A stretch of 64,000 bases of DNA from Sphaerosporella brunnea (taxonomy: Eukaryota; Ascomycota; Pezizomycetes; Pezizales; Pyronemataceae), in assembly GCA_008704415.1 (NCBI GenBank), contig VXIS01000022.1, positions 1 to 64,000 on the forward strand, written 5' to 3'. The notes under the pieces are model-generated. The model did not search any database and was not told the DNA's origin. It saw only the letters and a list, made by a program, of their open reading frames with translations. Numbering within the stretch: the stretch's first letter is position 1; every line of letters starts with the position of its first letter. A program made the translations under genes and the position numbers. Below, one piece after another: positions 43,801-56,398 of this stretch.

Positions 43801-46800
43801 AGGGTGGTTTGTGTTCATCCAATGTGTAGTCAATAGTCCAGATAAACCTGTTCTCCACGGTGTGTTGATGTCATCTTCAATATAAAGTATCAGCATGACG
43901 CTGAACAATGTGACCTGAGGAATGGAAGGGGAAAATGCGTAGTCTCGCATCCACCTGCAACCAAAAGATTGCATAACTCGCTCTGTAGGACTAGAATGCA
44001 TGCGGGATCATCTACAACGACAAGCTGTGTCTTCTTTCGACAGCGGTCATTCAACGAGGTCTCTTGATTGCACACAAGCGTCGACGGATACCCCATACGT
44101 GAACGCGTTGAGGCACGTTTCATTCCGAAGCATACTTTGGGTTCAATTTCATACCGGGGGCACCACACTTCGGACAACTACTCTGCTATGGAAATATGGC
44201 ATTATGTCAAATTGCGGAATGATGACCGGGAATTAACCAGGTCCAGGGCTCTCCATCTCCGGGCATTGAAGCCCCACCGGTGAACGACTGCACACCATGA
44301 TGTACTTGAACAGTGCTTTTCGCACCGCCGGAACTTCCACCGCCGATCAATCTCGCCACATAGACCGCATTGGCAACGTTTGCTGGCTGTGATGGAGACG
44401 TGCGAGAAGATGGCACTGCGTTTCCTCCACGTACGGTGAATAGATAATCCGGTGCCGAACGAAACGAACCGGCAATGCAGCTGAGGAATGAGCTTTTTGA
44501 GCTGTTGTGGGAGTTCCTTCGAGCCGACATGTAGCGACATTGCATATATCAGCTGTGACCAGAGAGGAAAGCTGAAGGAAATCAGGTGGCCCAAATATAT
44601 CACTAATAAGAGATGATGACCACGTCTTATTGGAGGTGCACCGTGCAATCCCCGGTGTATAAACAGTGGGGCAGGGGTGGGTTATCAGACCTTGGTTTTG
44701 TAACGCACCGCGTGGGCTGCCAGAGACGCGCAATGAAGTGGTTTTCTGTCCTACGGAGTGGGCTGTCCCTGGGGCTACCCTAGATCACACGAAGGAAGGT
44801 TTGAAACAACCAACAACCGATGAGGCGATTGGCCACCAAGTAGACCCCAGGCCTGAAAATAGTCGTGCAGCCCTCTGCAAACTCCTGAATTGTTGGACTC
44901 CATGACGTCGCAATCCGCGTGCAATTACTGGACTTACCACACTCACCGTCGCCGTCATTTTTTCGTCTGCACCAGCATATATTGGTAGTGTCCGGGTGCA
45001 TCAACAACATAAATCTGGTTCGCTGCGCCTGCTACATGCAGCTCTGCTACTGCCAGGACACGCTCTTCAATTCGAACTCCTTGATGATTAGAGCCGGCGT
45101 CAATGTTGGCTCTTTGCTTTCCATTTTGACCAAATATATTGGTTCCGTATAGTAGGTTCCCACACGCTGTTCGATCCGTTGGATATGTAGCACGGTAATG
45201 ATTGCTATTCACTTGTCAGCAATTCTGCTTGTAACTGGTACACCGATGGTGGCAGCATAAGGCTCGGTTTCGATACGCAAATGAATGTCGGGCGAGGCCA
45301 GAAGTCCGGAGAAGTGGAACACATAACGATGGTAGATGAGAACAGAGCGGCGGTCTTGAAAGCTGTGGCTGCGAAGGGCCTGTTTCCGGAGCCCAATGTC
45401 CGAATCTGAGCCGTCCGCGCACGTACAAAGAAGGCAGACCACACTGTGAACGACGACCCGCAACATAGAGAAGTCTACGGACCTTCCAAACCACTGCTGC
45501 CTCCGAAGATCAAAAAGCTCAACACGACCACAAGGTTACCCAGATCGCAGCGCTTGTAAGCCGTGCATTACACAATAGAATTTGCCGGTTGTGCCGCGTT
45601 TGGATAGCCCGCGTGAGTGGTTAGAGGACACGCGCCAGCGTCAACGCCTGTGAGAAGTTCAAACGAGATGTGATGGTTTCATTGATAACAAATTGGGTAT
45701 GAGACAATGATCGTGATCGAACCGGCAAATCAGGGCAGCGATTGCAGTAGGCAGAACAAACATAGGGATAGACTCCTGCAGGGGCCTCAAAGGTATTCGG
45801 GGCTTGTAACTGCATGGTTGGAAAGCCAGCAAAGGCCCCATACCTGTCCGCCGGAGCTGTAGCACCAGGCCCCCGCTTTGCTGCTGGTAACAGGCCTGAC
45901 GCCCCCACTTCATAACTTCTTCGATCCGACACCGCTTAAAGCAGTCCATTTATTGTACCATGCCATGCGTCCGCTGGTATATCCGCTCATTGAGGAGGAG
46001 ATTTTCATTCATGAACATCTGCTCTGCCTCGAGGAACGAACCCCGAAAAGTTGAAAGACGGGTGAGGGTTCCTCCACGCGGCGACGACGGCTGCCACGGT
46101 GAGCACCCCCCATCACCGCGCTGTTTGTGGGTGAAACCATGCCATGTTTTTCATGGTCGATTTGTCTCTGCATAGCAATGTGGTATCGAAGCGCTGCACC
46201 GGGGAAAGACTGTGGTCCAACCGCACGCATTCTTACAACTAACTTCAATGGCACTGACATTGACCCACGCCTGTTGAGAGGCAACCAGTGCCAGCGTTAG
46301 GTCTTTCTCCATTGCTCGGCGTGATAGGTCGCAGAGCTACATTTTGTATTGGCAATGTATGTGCAAAGCGAAGTTGGTCACGCAAAACAGCCTGAGTATG
46401 CTCACCATGGCCTCAGTCGCTCAAGAAAATTACTTCACTCCGCGCTTGTCACACGGAAAGGTGTCCTCACAGCAAGCTATGTCGTTCGATTCAGTACCTT
46501 TCAGTGAAACCTCTCAGTCCACATCCACCGATCAGAAGAGAGGCACCGCGAAGCGCGGTTTCCCCTCATGTTTTGCGAGCGGTGAGTATACGTCTCTCGG
46601 GACCGTTGCTAATTGTAAGCGCGTCAATAAAAAGCCATTGACGCACCCCCGATTGAAAATCTGCCGCTTACCCCCTATTGGTCAGTTGGTCCATCATAAG
46701 CGGTTGATGGGCGCGAGTGACGTGGATAGACGGCGGGAGACATAAAGAGATAGCGGATGATTCTTAGCATGACGGCACCTAGAGTGATTCAATGGTTGAA

Positions 46801-47703
46801 TTGGCACTTACCCACGTGTGCTGGGCCGTATCCTTATATTTACCGTCCTTTTACATGATGTTTGAATCAAAGTTACGATCCGTCACTTTTCAACAGTGCA
46901 ACCTTTTATCTGCTTCTTTCAGCGACGCCATAATCTGGCGTCCTTCAGCATCAACGTGTGGCTCTCATGATTCAAACAGTTACGACACGCATTAATCGGA
47001 CACAATACACTGCCACCCCGAACCCCGACCACATGACCTCGGCAAGAAACGGCAGAGGAATACGGGAAGTTGAGTCCTGTTGCTGAAGGCGCGCGCAACT
47101 AGGTTAGGTTCAATGCCCACTCAGGATCACTTGCGGACTAGCAGGATGGAAGCACAATCGTTGATCAAAAGCTGTTGCTGGAACAGCACAGATGCCGCTG
47201 TGCGGAACCCCGAACAACGCAGCTTTGCTGCGGCCGAGCTGCGGGTTTGCCTCTCTGAGAAGCGATATCTCAAATGATTCACGATCGCCACCTTGGTTAG
47301 CGAAATCTATGCGTCGTCAAGAATAGAGAATCCCGCATCATGTGCAATCAGTTTAAACAGCTCTGGATATTTAGACTCAGGTCACGACCATGGTTGGTCC
47401 AATCTTTGCAGTGAGGGTCAGCAATAGCTCAGAAGAACTGGATGATCAACGAGCAGGAGTTAGCAATTGCAGTACGGTTGTCATCTATCGGAGGCGGAAA
47501 ACACAGCGAGACCAGGCTATATCTCAGCTCAGTATCGGCGGCCTTGGCTTCAACAGTGGTTCCGCAGCATGCTGAGCAAGGAGCAGTAGAAGAAGATCAA
47601 TGTCCCATCGGCACAGCTCCATCTGAGGAGCGGGTTGCAATTTCGGTGAGGGTTACACGTTGTACGTCGATGTAGGCACCTGCAGTGACTATTGTATTGC
47701 TAA
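40886..47703. other. Long intergenic or decayed stretch
   Basis: Nearly 7 kb without a supportable gene. The stretch 44955-45466 on the minus strand has protein-like composition in two frames but no motif I recognise, and may be a relic. Elsewhere frames are short and compete on both strands. No tRNA or rRNA seen. Confidence 0.5.
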
Positions 47704-47968
47704 GGGTGCGTTTGGATGCATGGGGGGCTAGGTACGTCGAAGTTTTTCGGGCGTTGTAACCGGGCAACTTACGTCGAGTGTTGGAACAACGAGAAGAGTA
47801 GGTCAGACCTACTTTTCAAAATTGATGTTCCAGGGGGTCAGAACGTTGTTCCTTGACGTTTCTACTGACGTTGCCAAAGAGCGGTGGCGTTCCGTCTTCC
47901 AGCGTTCGGGTTACGTCGTTGTCACGCCCCGTCGTCCCACACAAAAACTCCGGCAGCCAAACGGGCCC
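47704..47968. mobile_element. PIF/Harbinger-type (Tourist-like) MITE, 265 bp
   Basis: Ends GGGTGCGTTTGGATGC and GGCAGCCAAACGGGCCC, flanked by TAA at 47701-47703 and 47969-47971. The TAA duplication with GGGCCCGTTTGG-like ends is the signature of PIF/Harbinger MITEs. No coding content. Confidence 0.75.
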
Positions 47969-47971
47969 TAA

Positions 47972-49739
47972 GTGATGGTTGGAAGCGATCGTGATGGTTT
48001 GGAATCAGGATCAACATGAGTCCATGTGATGGAGTGAGCAATGTGCATTGACAGCGGGATATTGAGAAGATCGTGGAGGAGGCAGGGGAAGATTGATGTC
48101 ACCCTGAGAGTCCGAGTGACATTTCGCCACCTAATCGCGCTATTTTTGACTTGGCTGGCAAAGATCTCTAGATGGCAGATTGCTTGATCGAGTCTTCCAA
48201 CGTTGGCATTCACTACACGAGACGCGGTATCATCACTATCGATGTGCTGTTCCTTATGATCAACTCAACCTAACTACAACGCATCCGAGAACAATAAGGC
48301 AAATACTTACTCGGCGGCCCTCTCAGAGGGCTCCGCAACAGCCGGTGTATTGCGTCTTTATGTTCAAACCGTGCATTTTTACGTGTGGTACCTTTCACCC
48401 AGCTGATGTCGAGAAGAAATTGAACAAACTGGAGGATGGGTCTACCACTGTCGCGACCACAATGGCGCCAGTCATTCCAAGGGGCGTGACAGGATGTGAA
48501 GGTAGACCACGTATTCAGGGAGCACAGGGTCCGGATTGCAGGCGTTCAGGCATAGCTGGGTCGAAGAAGCACGTGAGCCGTGCAGCCCGGCTGGTTACTT
48601 TCGTCAAGGCACATGTTGCGGTTCGCCGTTTGGCCATACGGTTGAAGGCAGCTCTCTAGAGTAGAACGGGCTGAACCGTTCCTTGGGGTACTTGACTTCA
48701 AAAGCCTTGCAAGCCTTAGGGATGGAGCCACCGTAGAGCCTCCCTTACCTGCGCGGATGGGGCTCGGAGCGCGGATTAATCTTTTGTTGCTGCAGTCAAT
48801 GTGAGGTTTTGTAGGCATCAATTAATGTTGTGTACATCACATACATGCGCACAAGCAGCGCTGCATACCCAATAGGAACGCTACCAATGGTGAATAGGAT
48901 GAGCATGAATGCACCCGGAACCGCTTCGCTGTTGGTCAGTACACTCCTCTCGGCGGGGAAACCACGATCTGCGCTACCGCAAAGACCACGGATGAAGCGA
49001 AATTCCGTGGCTCAGTCGTCTTAAAGCTTGGGAAATGGTCGGCGAGGCACTGTTGGAACGAAGCTTCGCTTCTGAAGTCATAGCCACCACCGACACAGAG
49101 ACTTTGAAATCCGTGGGGGAAACTTGCCCCCGAGGGGCGTCTTCAACGATGGGCAATAAGTAACGCTTTGCAGCGTTGATCAGTGGCTACGCTTTCAGCT
49201 GTGGACGCCCAGAACCGGCGACGAGTGGTTTGCGCATATCTTCGCCTGGGTGGTTGGCTTGCGGTCGCCTTGAAGGAGTGCCAGAACGCACATTGGCTGT
49301 CAACAAGGCCGGTTTGCTCTGGCCTCCGTCGCGTGCCTCTTGATGGTGAGGTAGGCGACCGTCTGGGAGGGAAGCGGACCTTGCCATCCGAGAAAGTACC
49401 GACTTCGTGGCCGTATCACATCGGAACAGTGTATACGTACGGTGAGATTTCGAGTGATGAGAGCCAGTGCGGGTGCGAAGTGAAGCACAGTGGAAGGCTG
49501 CTCGCCTACCTGCACCGACCTTTTCACATTGCACTTCAGCTGGACGGCGAACACGGCTACCAATATTCAAGCCACAACGGATACTAACCATCGAGGAGGT
49601 CGTGAAGATTGCCAGAGCAAGCTATCTGCGCTTCAACGTTGCGAAACCGCAGTGGATATAAACGGCGGCATGGCGGGAGCAGAGTCAACAAAGGTTCTTC
49701 CGCATATATACAAAACAAAACGACAGAGGTGTCGTGGCA
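47972..49739. other. Intergenic, no gene supported
   Basis: Frames up to about 159 codons (48180-48659, plus; 49183-49591, both strands) have no recognised domain. Overlapping long frames on opposite strands argue against reading any of them as a gene. Confidence 0.45.
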
Positions 49740-49747
49740 CCAGGCGG

Positions 49748-50525
49748 CAGTGTTCCTCATAGTCCAGTCCGACCAGTCATCAGTGCAGACCGGACCTGGG
49801 CCACACCAACCAGTCCAGTGCGAGAGACTGCCCAGGAACAGCAGTCCGTTGGGGTGGTATGGACTGGACCGCCTGCAAGCGACCCAGTTGACTGGATGCT
49901 TGCAGCGGAGTAATGCATTACATAAGGCCTTTATACACAAAGAGCGCGCGCCCTCAAAACCGATATACCAAACCCCGGCCATGTAGTTAATGTATCATCC
50001 CCGCGATCCAACACTCCTTCATGCCTCACGCGGAGGCTGAGTGACTTACACTTTGATGACGATAAGAGTTTGTATTCAGGGTCTCGGGGCCCACCCACAA
50101 ATTAGACGCGCATTGATGACGATAGGAGGTGGTTGTTTAGTCGTTGTGCACGTTCAAAGGTGGTTGTTTTGGGTGGCAACAGCGCAAGGCTCACGATGGT
50201 AGGATTGGCGATGGAGTCGCACCCAGATTCAATAGAAAATGGGAAATTTGCAGCGGCAGTCATGGTGTAGGTCCAGTCACGGTGGGAAAGATACAGATTT
50301 TTTTTCTTCGGCGCATGTTGGCCTCACCGTGACGCGTGCCGCTCGCACGTTAGACTCACGGCATACGGATATTACATACGGCGAGTCCAGTCCTCCGAAA
50401 TCATGGACCAGGTTTCCAGTCCTGTATTAATCGCCGACTGGATCACTTCAGTGCGCGGAGTCGACTGGACTATGGCAGACCGTCCAGGCCGATCTGAAGA
50501 CCGCCCCGGCCCGTGAGGAACACTG
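49748..50525. mobile_element. hAT-like non-autonomous element, family B, copy 1
   Basis: Starts CAGTGTTCCTCATAGTCC and ends GGCCCGTGAGGAACACTG. The flanking octamers CCAGGCGG (49740-49747) and CCAGGTAG (50526-50533) match at six of eight positions, an aged target duplication. Subterminal regions carry many CCAGTC/GACTGG motifs, unlike family A. 778 bp, no transposase. Confidence 0.8.
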
Positions 50526-50533
50526 CCAGGTAG

Positions 50534-52322
50534 ACCGTGAAAACTTCATTGCGGACTGATTATCGCGGATTCTGGGGAGAGCTCCAACAGCATCGCACTA
50601 CGACATGATCACCGATCGAGCCACGATCGGCGACGTTGAGAGGACTATAGCGTGAGTGGCATGCCTGCGCACCAAAAGGACCTGATTGAGCCGGCCGAGC
50701 GTGTCCATCTTGCTTCGCAGCAGAATATAGCTGTGTGCGAAGCGAACGCCATAGCTGGGCGCAACAACTACGCAACAGAGGAGAACACGAAAACAGAAAC
50801 CACTGCGTGGAACATAGGATCAACGAGGCAGTTCGGCGATACTGCCACCGGTGGCCCCGGAGGGCAGAGGCGGATGCAGTCAGCTGTTCGGTGGAAGACA
50901 CAAGCAATTACAGGGAATTTCTGGTCGCGGCAAAATGTGTGCCATCGTATGGCGGCTGCCTGTAAATGAGGTGCGCAGACTGTGTGAATGTTAAAACCGC
51001 GTACGTTCGAGTATCTGAGCACGCCGGGTGCGGCCGGTGCGGCAAGCAGGCTACTCAATATACCAGCTTGACTTAAGAAAACACATCCTGTGGCGGGGTG
51101 CATTTACCATTCTGCGAGACCGTTGAGAGCGTGGTGACAGCCATGCCGTTGTAAGCAATTCAGTGATATCATGACTGGAACCCGGAGCAGTCGGCCCACC
51201 GACGATTGGTACCACTGTGCCGCCAGTACGGGACCTATCCGTGAATGGCAGGACAAAGCCTGGGCGGCAGGACCTGGGTAAACTACCCGACGATGCGGAT
51301 ATTTGATCGATTCCTGCGACCGGGCTGCACGAACACCGAATCCGAATGTCTGTCATATTGCAGGAAACGCAAGACTTTGGGAGAAAGAGACAGCCACCAT
51401 GGCAAGGTCGACACATGGCGGCCTACATAGATTTGATAGGTGATCTGGCTTCGATCCTCGAGCCAACCAGCGTAGAGACGGTTACGACCACACCGCGGTG
51501 GCAACTGCATGTGTCAGCCTGGATGATAGTTTATTCTGCGCGGCGATAAACATCGTGCTGATTCAGGCCTTGCCGATGCAGTAAGACCGGCCAACGTGGG
51601 TAGAGTCAGCTTTGTGGAGCAAGGCGAGGCCGCTGTGCGCAGGAACCTGGTGGCATAGTTTCACAATCAGAGCGTGACGACCCCATTGACTGGAGTGAAC
51701 ACTCGCTTGCTCAAACTCGGATATTTTTCTTGATGACACCTCATGCGGAGGCTGAATTTTTTTTCTTTCGCTACATCCGACAACGGAACTGTCGATGGAA
51801 AGACCAAGACGGTGCTCCTCTTTCCACTGCTGCGACAATGCCGTTACCTTCTCACCTTCCCAACCCAGCACATCCGATCTGAACCGGCACACTAACTGGC
51901 GCGTACAGATGGTTGGAGCGTTGGAATATCCTTTGTGTTGACACGCCTTAGCTGTCCAAACACCGCGTGGACCACGGAGGCTGGCTGAACAGAAAATGCG
52001 ACACATTGGCTGATATGCCGCCAGCGCCGATGCCATCACTCGCAATGCCGGTGTATTGACGGTCACCGCCCCGCCAATCACAGCAACATTTGTGCGGCGT
52101 AAGCAATGGCGTTGAAAATCCAGTGGCGTTAATAAACCCCGCTGCTGCGAGTTCCGCGTGGTTGCACGGTCGAAATGACAGCCGCGAGTGATCGCCGCTC
52201 ACAGCGGGAGATTGATAACAACTTGCTCGAAAGAGCGGGAGATTGACAACGCGCCAGTGTGGTGGTGATCATGTTAGCACCATCCACAACACCTAATAAC
52301 TTGGAAGGCAGGCGCAAAGAAA
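50534..52322. other. Intergenic, no gene supported
   Basis: The longest frame (51563-52081, minus, 172 codons) has no recognised motif and no leader. Nothing else stands out. Confidence 0.45.
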
Positions 52323-52662
52323 CGTGCATGAGAAACCGCGTAATCTGTATTACCTAAAGGACCGACAAAGCGCGTCAGTGACAGATAAGGCAAAGTTCTA
52401 TCACCGGTGAACACTACGATCTTCCATTAGGCAACCGGACATGCGCATGCGTCCGTGGAGAGGGTAATACATCTGACCTTCAGGGCAAGTGACGTGCATG
52501 AGCAACCACGTAATCTGTATTACCTAAAAGACCGACAAAGCGCGTGAGTGACAGATATGGCAAATTTCTATCACCGGTGAACACTACGATCTTCTATCAG
52601 GCAACCAGACACGCGCATGCGTCCGTGGAGAGGCTACTACATCTGCCCTGCAGGGAACTGTA
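52323..52662. repeat. 170-bp tandem duplication
   Basis: Units 52323-52492 and 52493-52662 are about 90% alike. Each has CGTGCATGAG, CGTAATCTGTATTACCTAAA, ATCACCGGTGAACACTACG and ATGCGCATGCGTCCG. TATCACCGGTGA is a dyad repeated once per unit. No coding content. Confidence 0.9.
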
Positions 52663-53081
52663 TTGACCGGGTCCAACCGCCAGGTTTGCCGGCATATATC
52701 CGCGACAGAGTGGTGGGCGACAGCGCTTTTGCAGAACTGCAGGTTTGATCATGTACCAACCTGGGCACGCGGCGCCCAGCTTGCATCGCTGTAGGCGGCA
52801 ACAATCTTGTCAATCTGCATCTTTGACGGCAGTGACGGTCACAACCGCGCACGGCTGCGTCCTGGTTGACTGACTTCAAGTTTCAAGTATTTCGCACATC
52901 GTTTTATTGGAGGGAAACGAGTGGGGAGTTCAAAGTAATCGAGCACGAGCAATTGCAGATGATGAGGAGGTTTTGGGGGAAAACACAGTCGTTCAGGCCA
53001 TGCAGAAATATCACTGTCATTATCGCACACCGTGGTATATAGTAGGTTGATCGTAAAGAATCATTGCATATGGCACCCTTA

Positions 53082-54311
53082 TCAAGGTCCGCCCTCATCG
53101 GTGTCCCCCGCCGCCTTGCTCGCCTGTTTGCGACGCATCGCTCTACGACACGCCAGGAACCCATCCCACATATCCGCCACCGCATCCTGTGCCCAAATGG
53201 CCGGGAGACGAAAGACCGTGTCTCTGGATTTGCCACGCGGATGGAAGCGGCGGTGCGGACCGTAGACATCCGACAGCGTCAGTTCAAGGTATTCGGACTC
53301 CCGTGTTGCCGGGTTGGACGGCATGTACTGCGACCAAGTTAGTACATGATTGAGAAGTGGGGCGGGGGTGAAACTCACGGCGCGACCGCAACACACCGCT
53401 GCGTCGTGAGGTCGATCGCGGCTACCGCGGCTACCGTCGAAGCGCCAGAGCTCCAAGAACCCGGTGAACTGAGGCTTGTCTGCACCCGGTTCGGAGATTT
53501 CGGACTCGAAGGAATCGTCAAAGAAGCCAAGCTCAGGCAGATCGTCGGCGGAGTCATCAGCATTACCGTGGCCACTGCCAGCCAGTTCCCTGTCATTTTG
53601 AGCGTCACCTTCAACAGTACCGTGCGGCAGAAAGCGCGCTGTCGGTATGCCGGGTCGTTCCGCGTGCGGCATACATCCTTCATCCACATTGACGATCAAC
53701 ACGCAGCTGACACGGCCGTCGCCACCGACCAGCCATAGATCCTTATTTTCGAGCAGCATATTGTAGTCCTGCGACGATCCACATTCGACAACGAGTGACG
53801 GCAAGTAGTTTTTAGCCCAGCTAACGTTTTGGATCGACACGTCGGGCGCTCTTGAAGAGTGGAGATAGGGACCACGGAAATGGGTGAACAACATGTTGCT
53901 GGTCAGAGCTAGACACCCCCCGGCCTGCTTGTGTTTGAAGTCTGCACCCGGGACAAAGTCCTGCTGAACCATGGCGTCGCAGGCTTGGTGCATGAAGATT
54001 TGAATCGCGCCGCGGCACGGGGATTCCATTAAGGACAGCGTCAGGCGCTGCGTGTATGCATTATATGCGACGTTGAAGCGCTCTTGGACCGCGAGAACCA
54101 CCGACGCTGCGTCGGCGGGAGAGACGTCCGCGATGGTGTGCTTGAAGGGTTGGAGCGGGTTGATCAGGACCGTACGGCGATCGATGGCGACTTCGACGAC
54201 ACGCGAAACATCTTTGCCTTTGCCGTCGCACACTCTCTGCTGTTGTGCGTGCTGAGCCCTCGAGAAGATACTATCGGTCGATGGGGTACAGTGGCGTGAT
54301 ATGTCAGTCAT
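53082..54311 (-). CDS. PD-(D/E)XK-like fungal protein (E-x-G variant)
   Basis: ATG at 54309-54311, uninterrupted 409 codons to a TGA at 53082. The upstream 80 bases are C/T-rich on the coding strand. The core at residues about 110-215 is the nuclease-like fold common in fungal genomes: PDVSI at 156-160, then LPSLVVECGSSQ with Glu176 and Gly178, then LWLVGG and a hydrophobic VLIVNVD strand. The Lys of the canonical E-x-K is replaced by Gly, as in many fungal members, so catalytic activity is doubtful. Residues about 235-285 are Asp/Glu-rich and probably disordered. The C-terminal part is basic. No signal peptide or membrane segment. No neighbouring gene suggests a partner. Confidence 0.75.
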   Translation of the reverse strand: MTDISRHCTPSTDSIFSRAQHAQQQRVCDGKGKDVSRVVEVAIDRRTVLINPLQPFKHTIADVSPADAASVVLAVQERFNVAYNAYTQRLTLSLMESPCRGAIQIFMHQACDAMVQQDFVPGADFKHKQAGGCLALTSNMLFTHFRGPYLHSSRAPDVSIQNVSWAKNYLPSLVVECGSSQDYNMLLENKDLWLVGGDGRVSCVLIVNVDEGCMPHAERPGIPTARFLPHGTVEGDAQNDRELAGSGHGNADDSADDLPELGFFDDSFESEISEPGADKPQFTGFLELWRFDGSRGSRDRPHDAAVCCGRAVSFTPAPLLNHVLTWSQYMPSNPATRESEYLELTLSDVYGPHRRFHPRGKSRDTVFRLPAIWAQDAVADMWDGFLACRRAMRRKQASKAAGDTDEGGP

Positions 54312-55462
54312 GACGGGTGGTTTGGGCGAATTGCTTTGCGGAAGGTTTGTGCGGGAGAGGTGCTGATGGGGTGTGAAGGAGCGCGTGGATTGCGGTAGTC
54401 AGCGTTCTTACGTCAGCGCCGGCGCTTGGCCGACTTCCGCTCCAGGGATGTTGCTGGGCGCCCGCACACTCATAGCCGCTGCAAGCGCAGTGCTTGGCGA
54501 CATCGCCGCCGCTGTGTTGGAATGTTCTGGCGTGAAGGTAGTCCATTCACCCAGAATCACAGCGCGACACCTGGCAGGATCATTTCACAGGTATTATCGA
54601 AAACAATCTGACGCCCACAGACGGCTTGATTCAGACGGACTACGACTGTGAAGGGTCAGCATTGCAAGCGTGTTTCGGTTCGGTTATGATCATGCATCGA
54701 TGGTAATTGCGACTGTTGGGCAAAAACAAGACTGGCAACACTTGCAACCAACTGAAAGGCCGAAGTGTACCACACGTGGTTACGGATTGGTCGATGCTGA
54801 GCTCTCCCAGCACAGGACGGTTGGTTTGGCGCCTCAACTGTTGAAAACTTCAGGAATATTGCAATCGGTGAACGCCGATCTCTGTGGTGCTTGCTTGTCT
54901 TTGCTGTCGCGCATTGTATGCTACACATCGCTGGCTTTCAAGGAATGCCAGTGCCCACGAGATACGGCAATGTTCGTATAGCCGATACAAAACCCCCATC
55001 AAGCAGTCCGTTTTTGTGAAGTGGTTACCTGTAGCCGGCTTGAGTAAGTGCAGTGTGAGATTCAGTGAAGCAAATTTCAGTCTCTCTATGTCTGTCCTAG
55101 ACCATAGAAAACCATGGGGGCTCTTCCACGAGCAGGGTGCAGCACGATGCCGCACGCAGCCGGCGCCGGTAGCTACTACCGGACGACAGATGATCTGCGG
55201 CCTGTGCCAATGCTGTGAAGAGCCGCCAACCGAGCACTGGGACCATCGAGCGCTGTGAACCTTGTGGCGCTACGCCCCTTAACATACACAATCTTGGCAG
55301 CACACCGCTCAATGGCCAGCATCCTCGCTACTCGCCTCGAGTCCACATGCAACTCTGCACACCTTCAGTCACTGTCGACGACGTGGGTTCAATTCATCGC
55401 TAGCGCCAGTAGGCCTGGTTGGCGGTGCGAAGGTGGCGTGGAAGAAGCGGTTGTGATAAGTC
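54312..55462. other. Intergenic, no gene supported
   Basis: The first 80 bases are the probable leader and promoter of the gene at 53082-54311. The rest holds only short frames. Confidence 0.5.
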
Positions 55463-55465
55463 TAA

Positions 55466-56395
55466 GGCCCCGTTTGGCTGCGAGCCAGGAACAAAATCGC
55501 AGTGATTTTCGCGCTGCGATTACTTCCACGCCTGCGAATTTCCACGGGTTTCCACAATGGATGGCTGTCGTTGGCGCTCGGCTGAACTGCCGTTTGGCAG
55601 CTGCCAGTGAATCGGTGTGACATCACGTCGTGCGACACCCCAACACCACCAAAACCCATAGTCTCTCCACACAGCGCACGTTTTCACGACAGCGCAAGGT
55701 ATCCCCCATCCCCAATCGCCAGTTCCTCAAGCAATTAACCGGTGTGTAGGTTAACACTGCGACTATCGCCACGAGTTCACTGCACGAAAAGAAGCACCCC
55801 CGCCCATTAGCTGTCCCCGAGCAAGATCCCTCAATGCCCCGTAGCAAGCAAGCAAAGATAGATACAAGGGAGCCTAGTACAGAGCCCGAAGAATCAAGCA
55901 GTGCCAGTGGACAGGAGGAATCCAGCGAGTCTGAGCCTGCAAATGATAGCTACACGACCAACCCAGATACCAGTAGGGCTGGCGTCGAGAATAGTAATGC
56001 GAACCCCGCAGAAGCTTGAAGAACACAACGGTGAAAGCTAAAGCAGAGGCGAACACATAATGAGACGCTACTGGCGGTGCATATAATTGGGACTGTACAT
56101 AGGGTTCTTAATAAAGGGCGTTGGATTTGAACTGAATTTGGCATTGTGGTGGATGACAGGGTGGATGGTGCTCGCGGTGGTGGACGTGGTGTTGGAGCTG
56201 AGAATCGTGAGACTCACGAACAAAAAGTAGCTCCGAGCTGCTTTTTTTTTTTTCGAGTTTTTGGACAAGAATCGTTGATTTTTGAGATGGTCAAGAGGGT
56301 CGCCAAACGGGTGTGGCGAGCGGCGCGATTCGAATCGGCGATTGACGAAAAATCGCTACTAATTGCTATTGATTTGCGGGCAGCCAAACGGGGCC
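55466..56395. mobile_element. PIF/Harbinger-type element, 930 bp
   Basis: Perfect 16-bp ends GGCCCCGTTTGGCTGC and GCAGCCAAACGGGGCC with a TAA duplication at 55463-55465 and 56396-56398. It carries one small Ser/Glu-rich frame (55834-56019, 61 codons) but no recognisable transposase or Myb-like protein. Non-autonomous. The perfect ends suggest recent movement. Confidence 0.88.
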
Positions 56396-56398
56396 TAA

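Noticed and set aside
49183..49591. 134-codon frames on both strands
   Set aside because: Equal-length frames fully overlapping on opposite strands, no motif in either. Chance openness.
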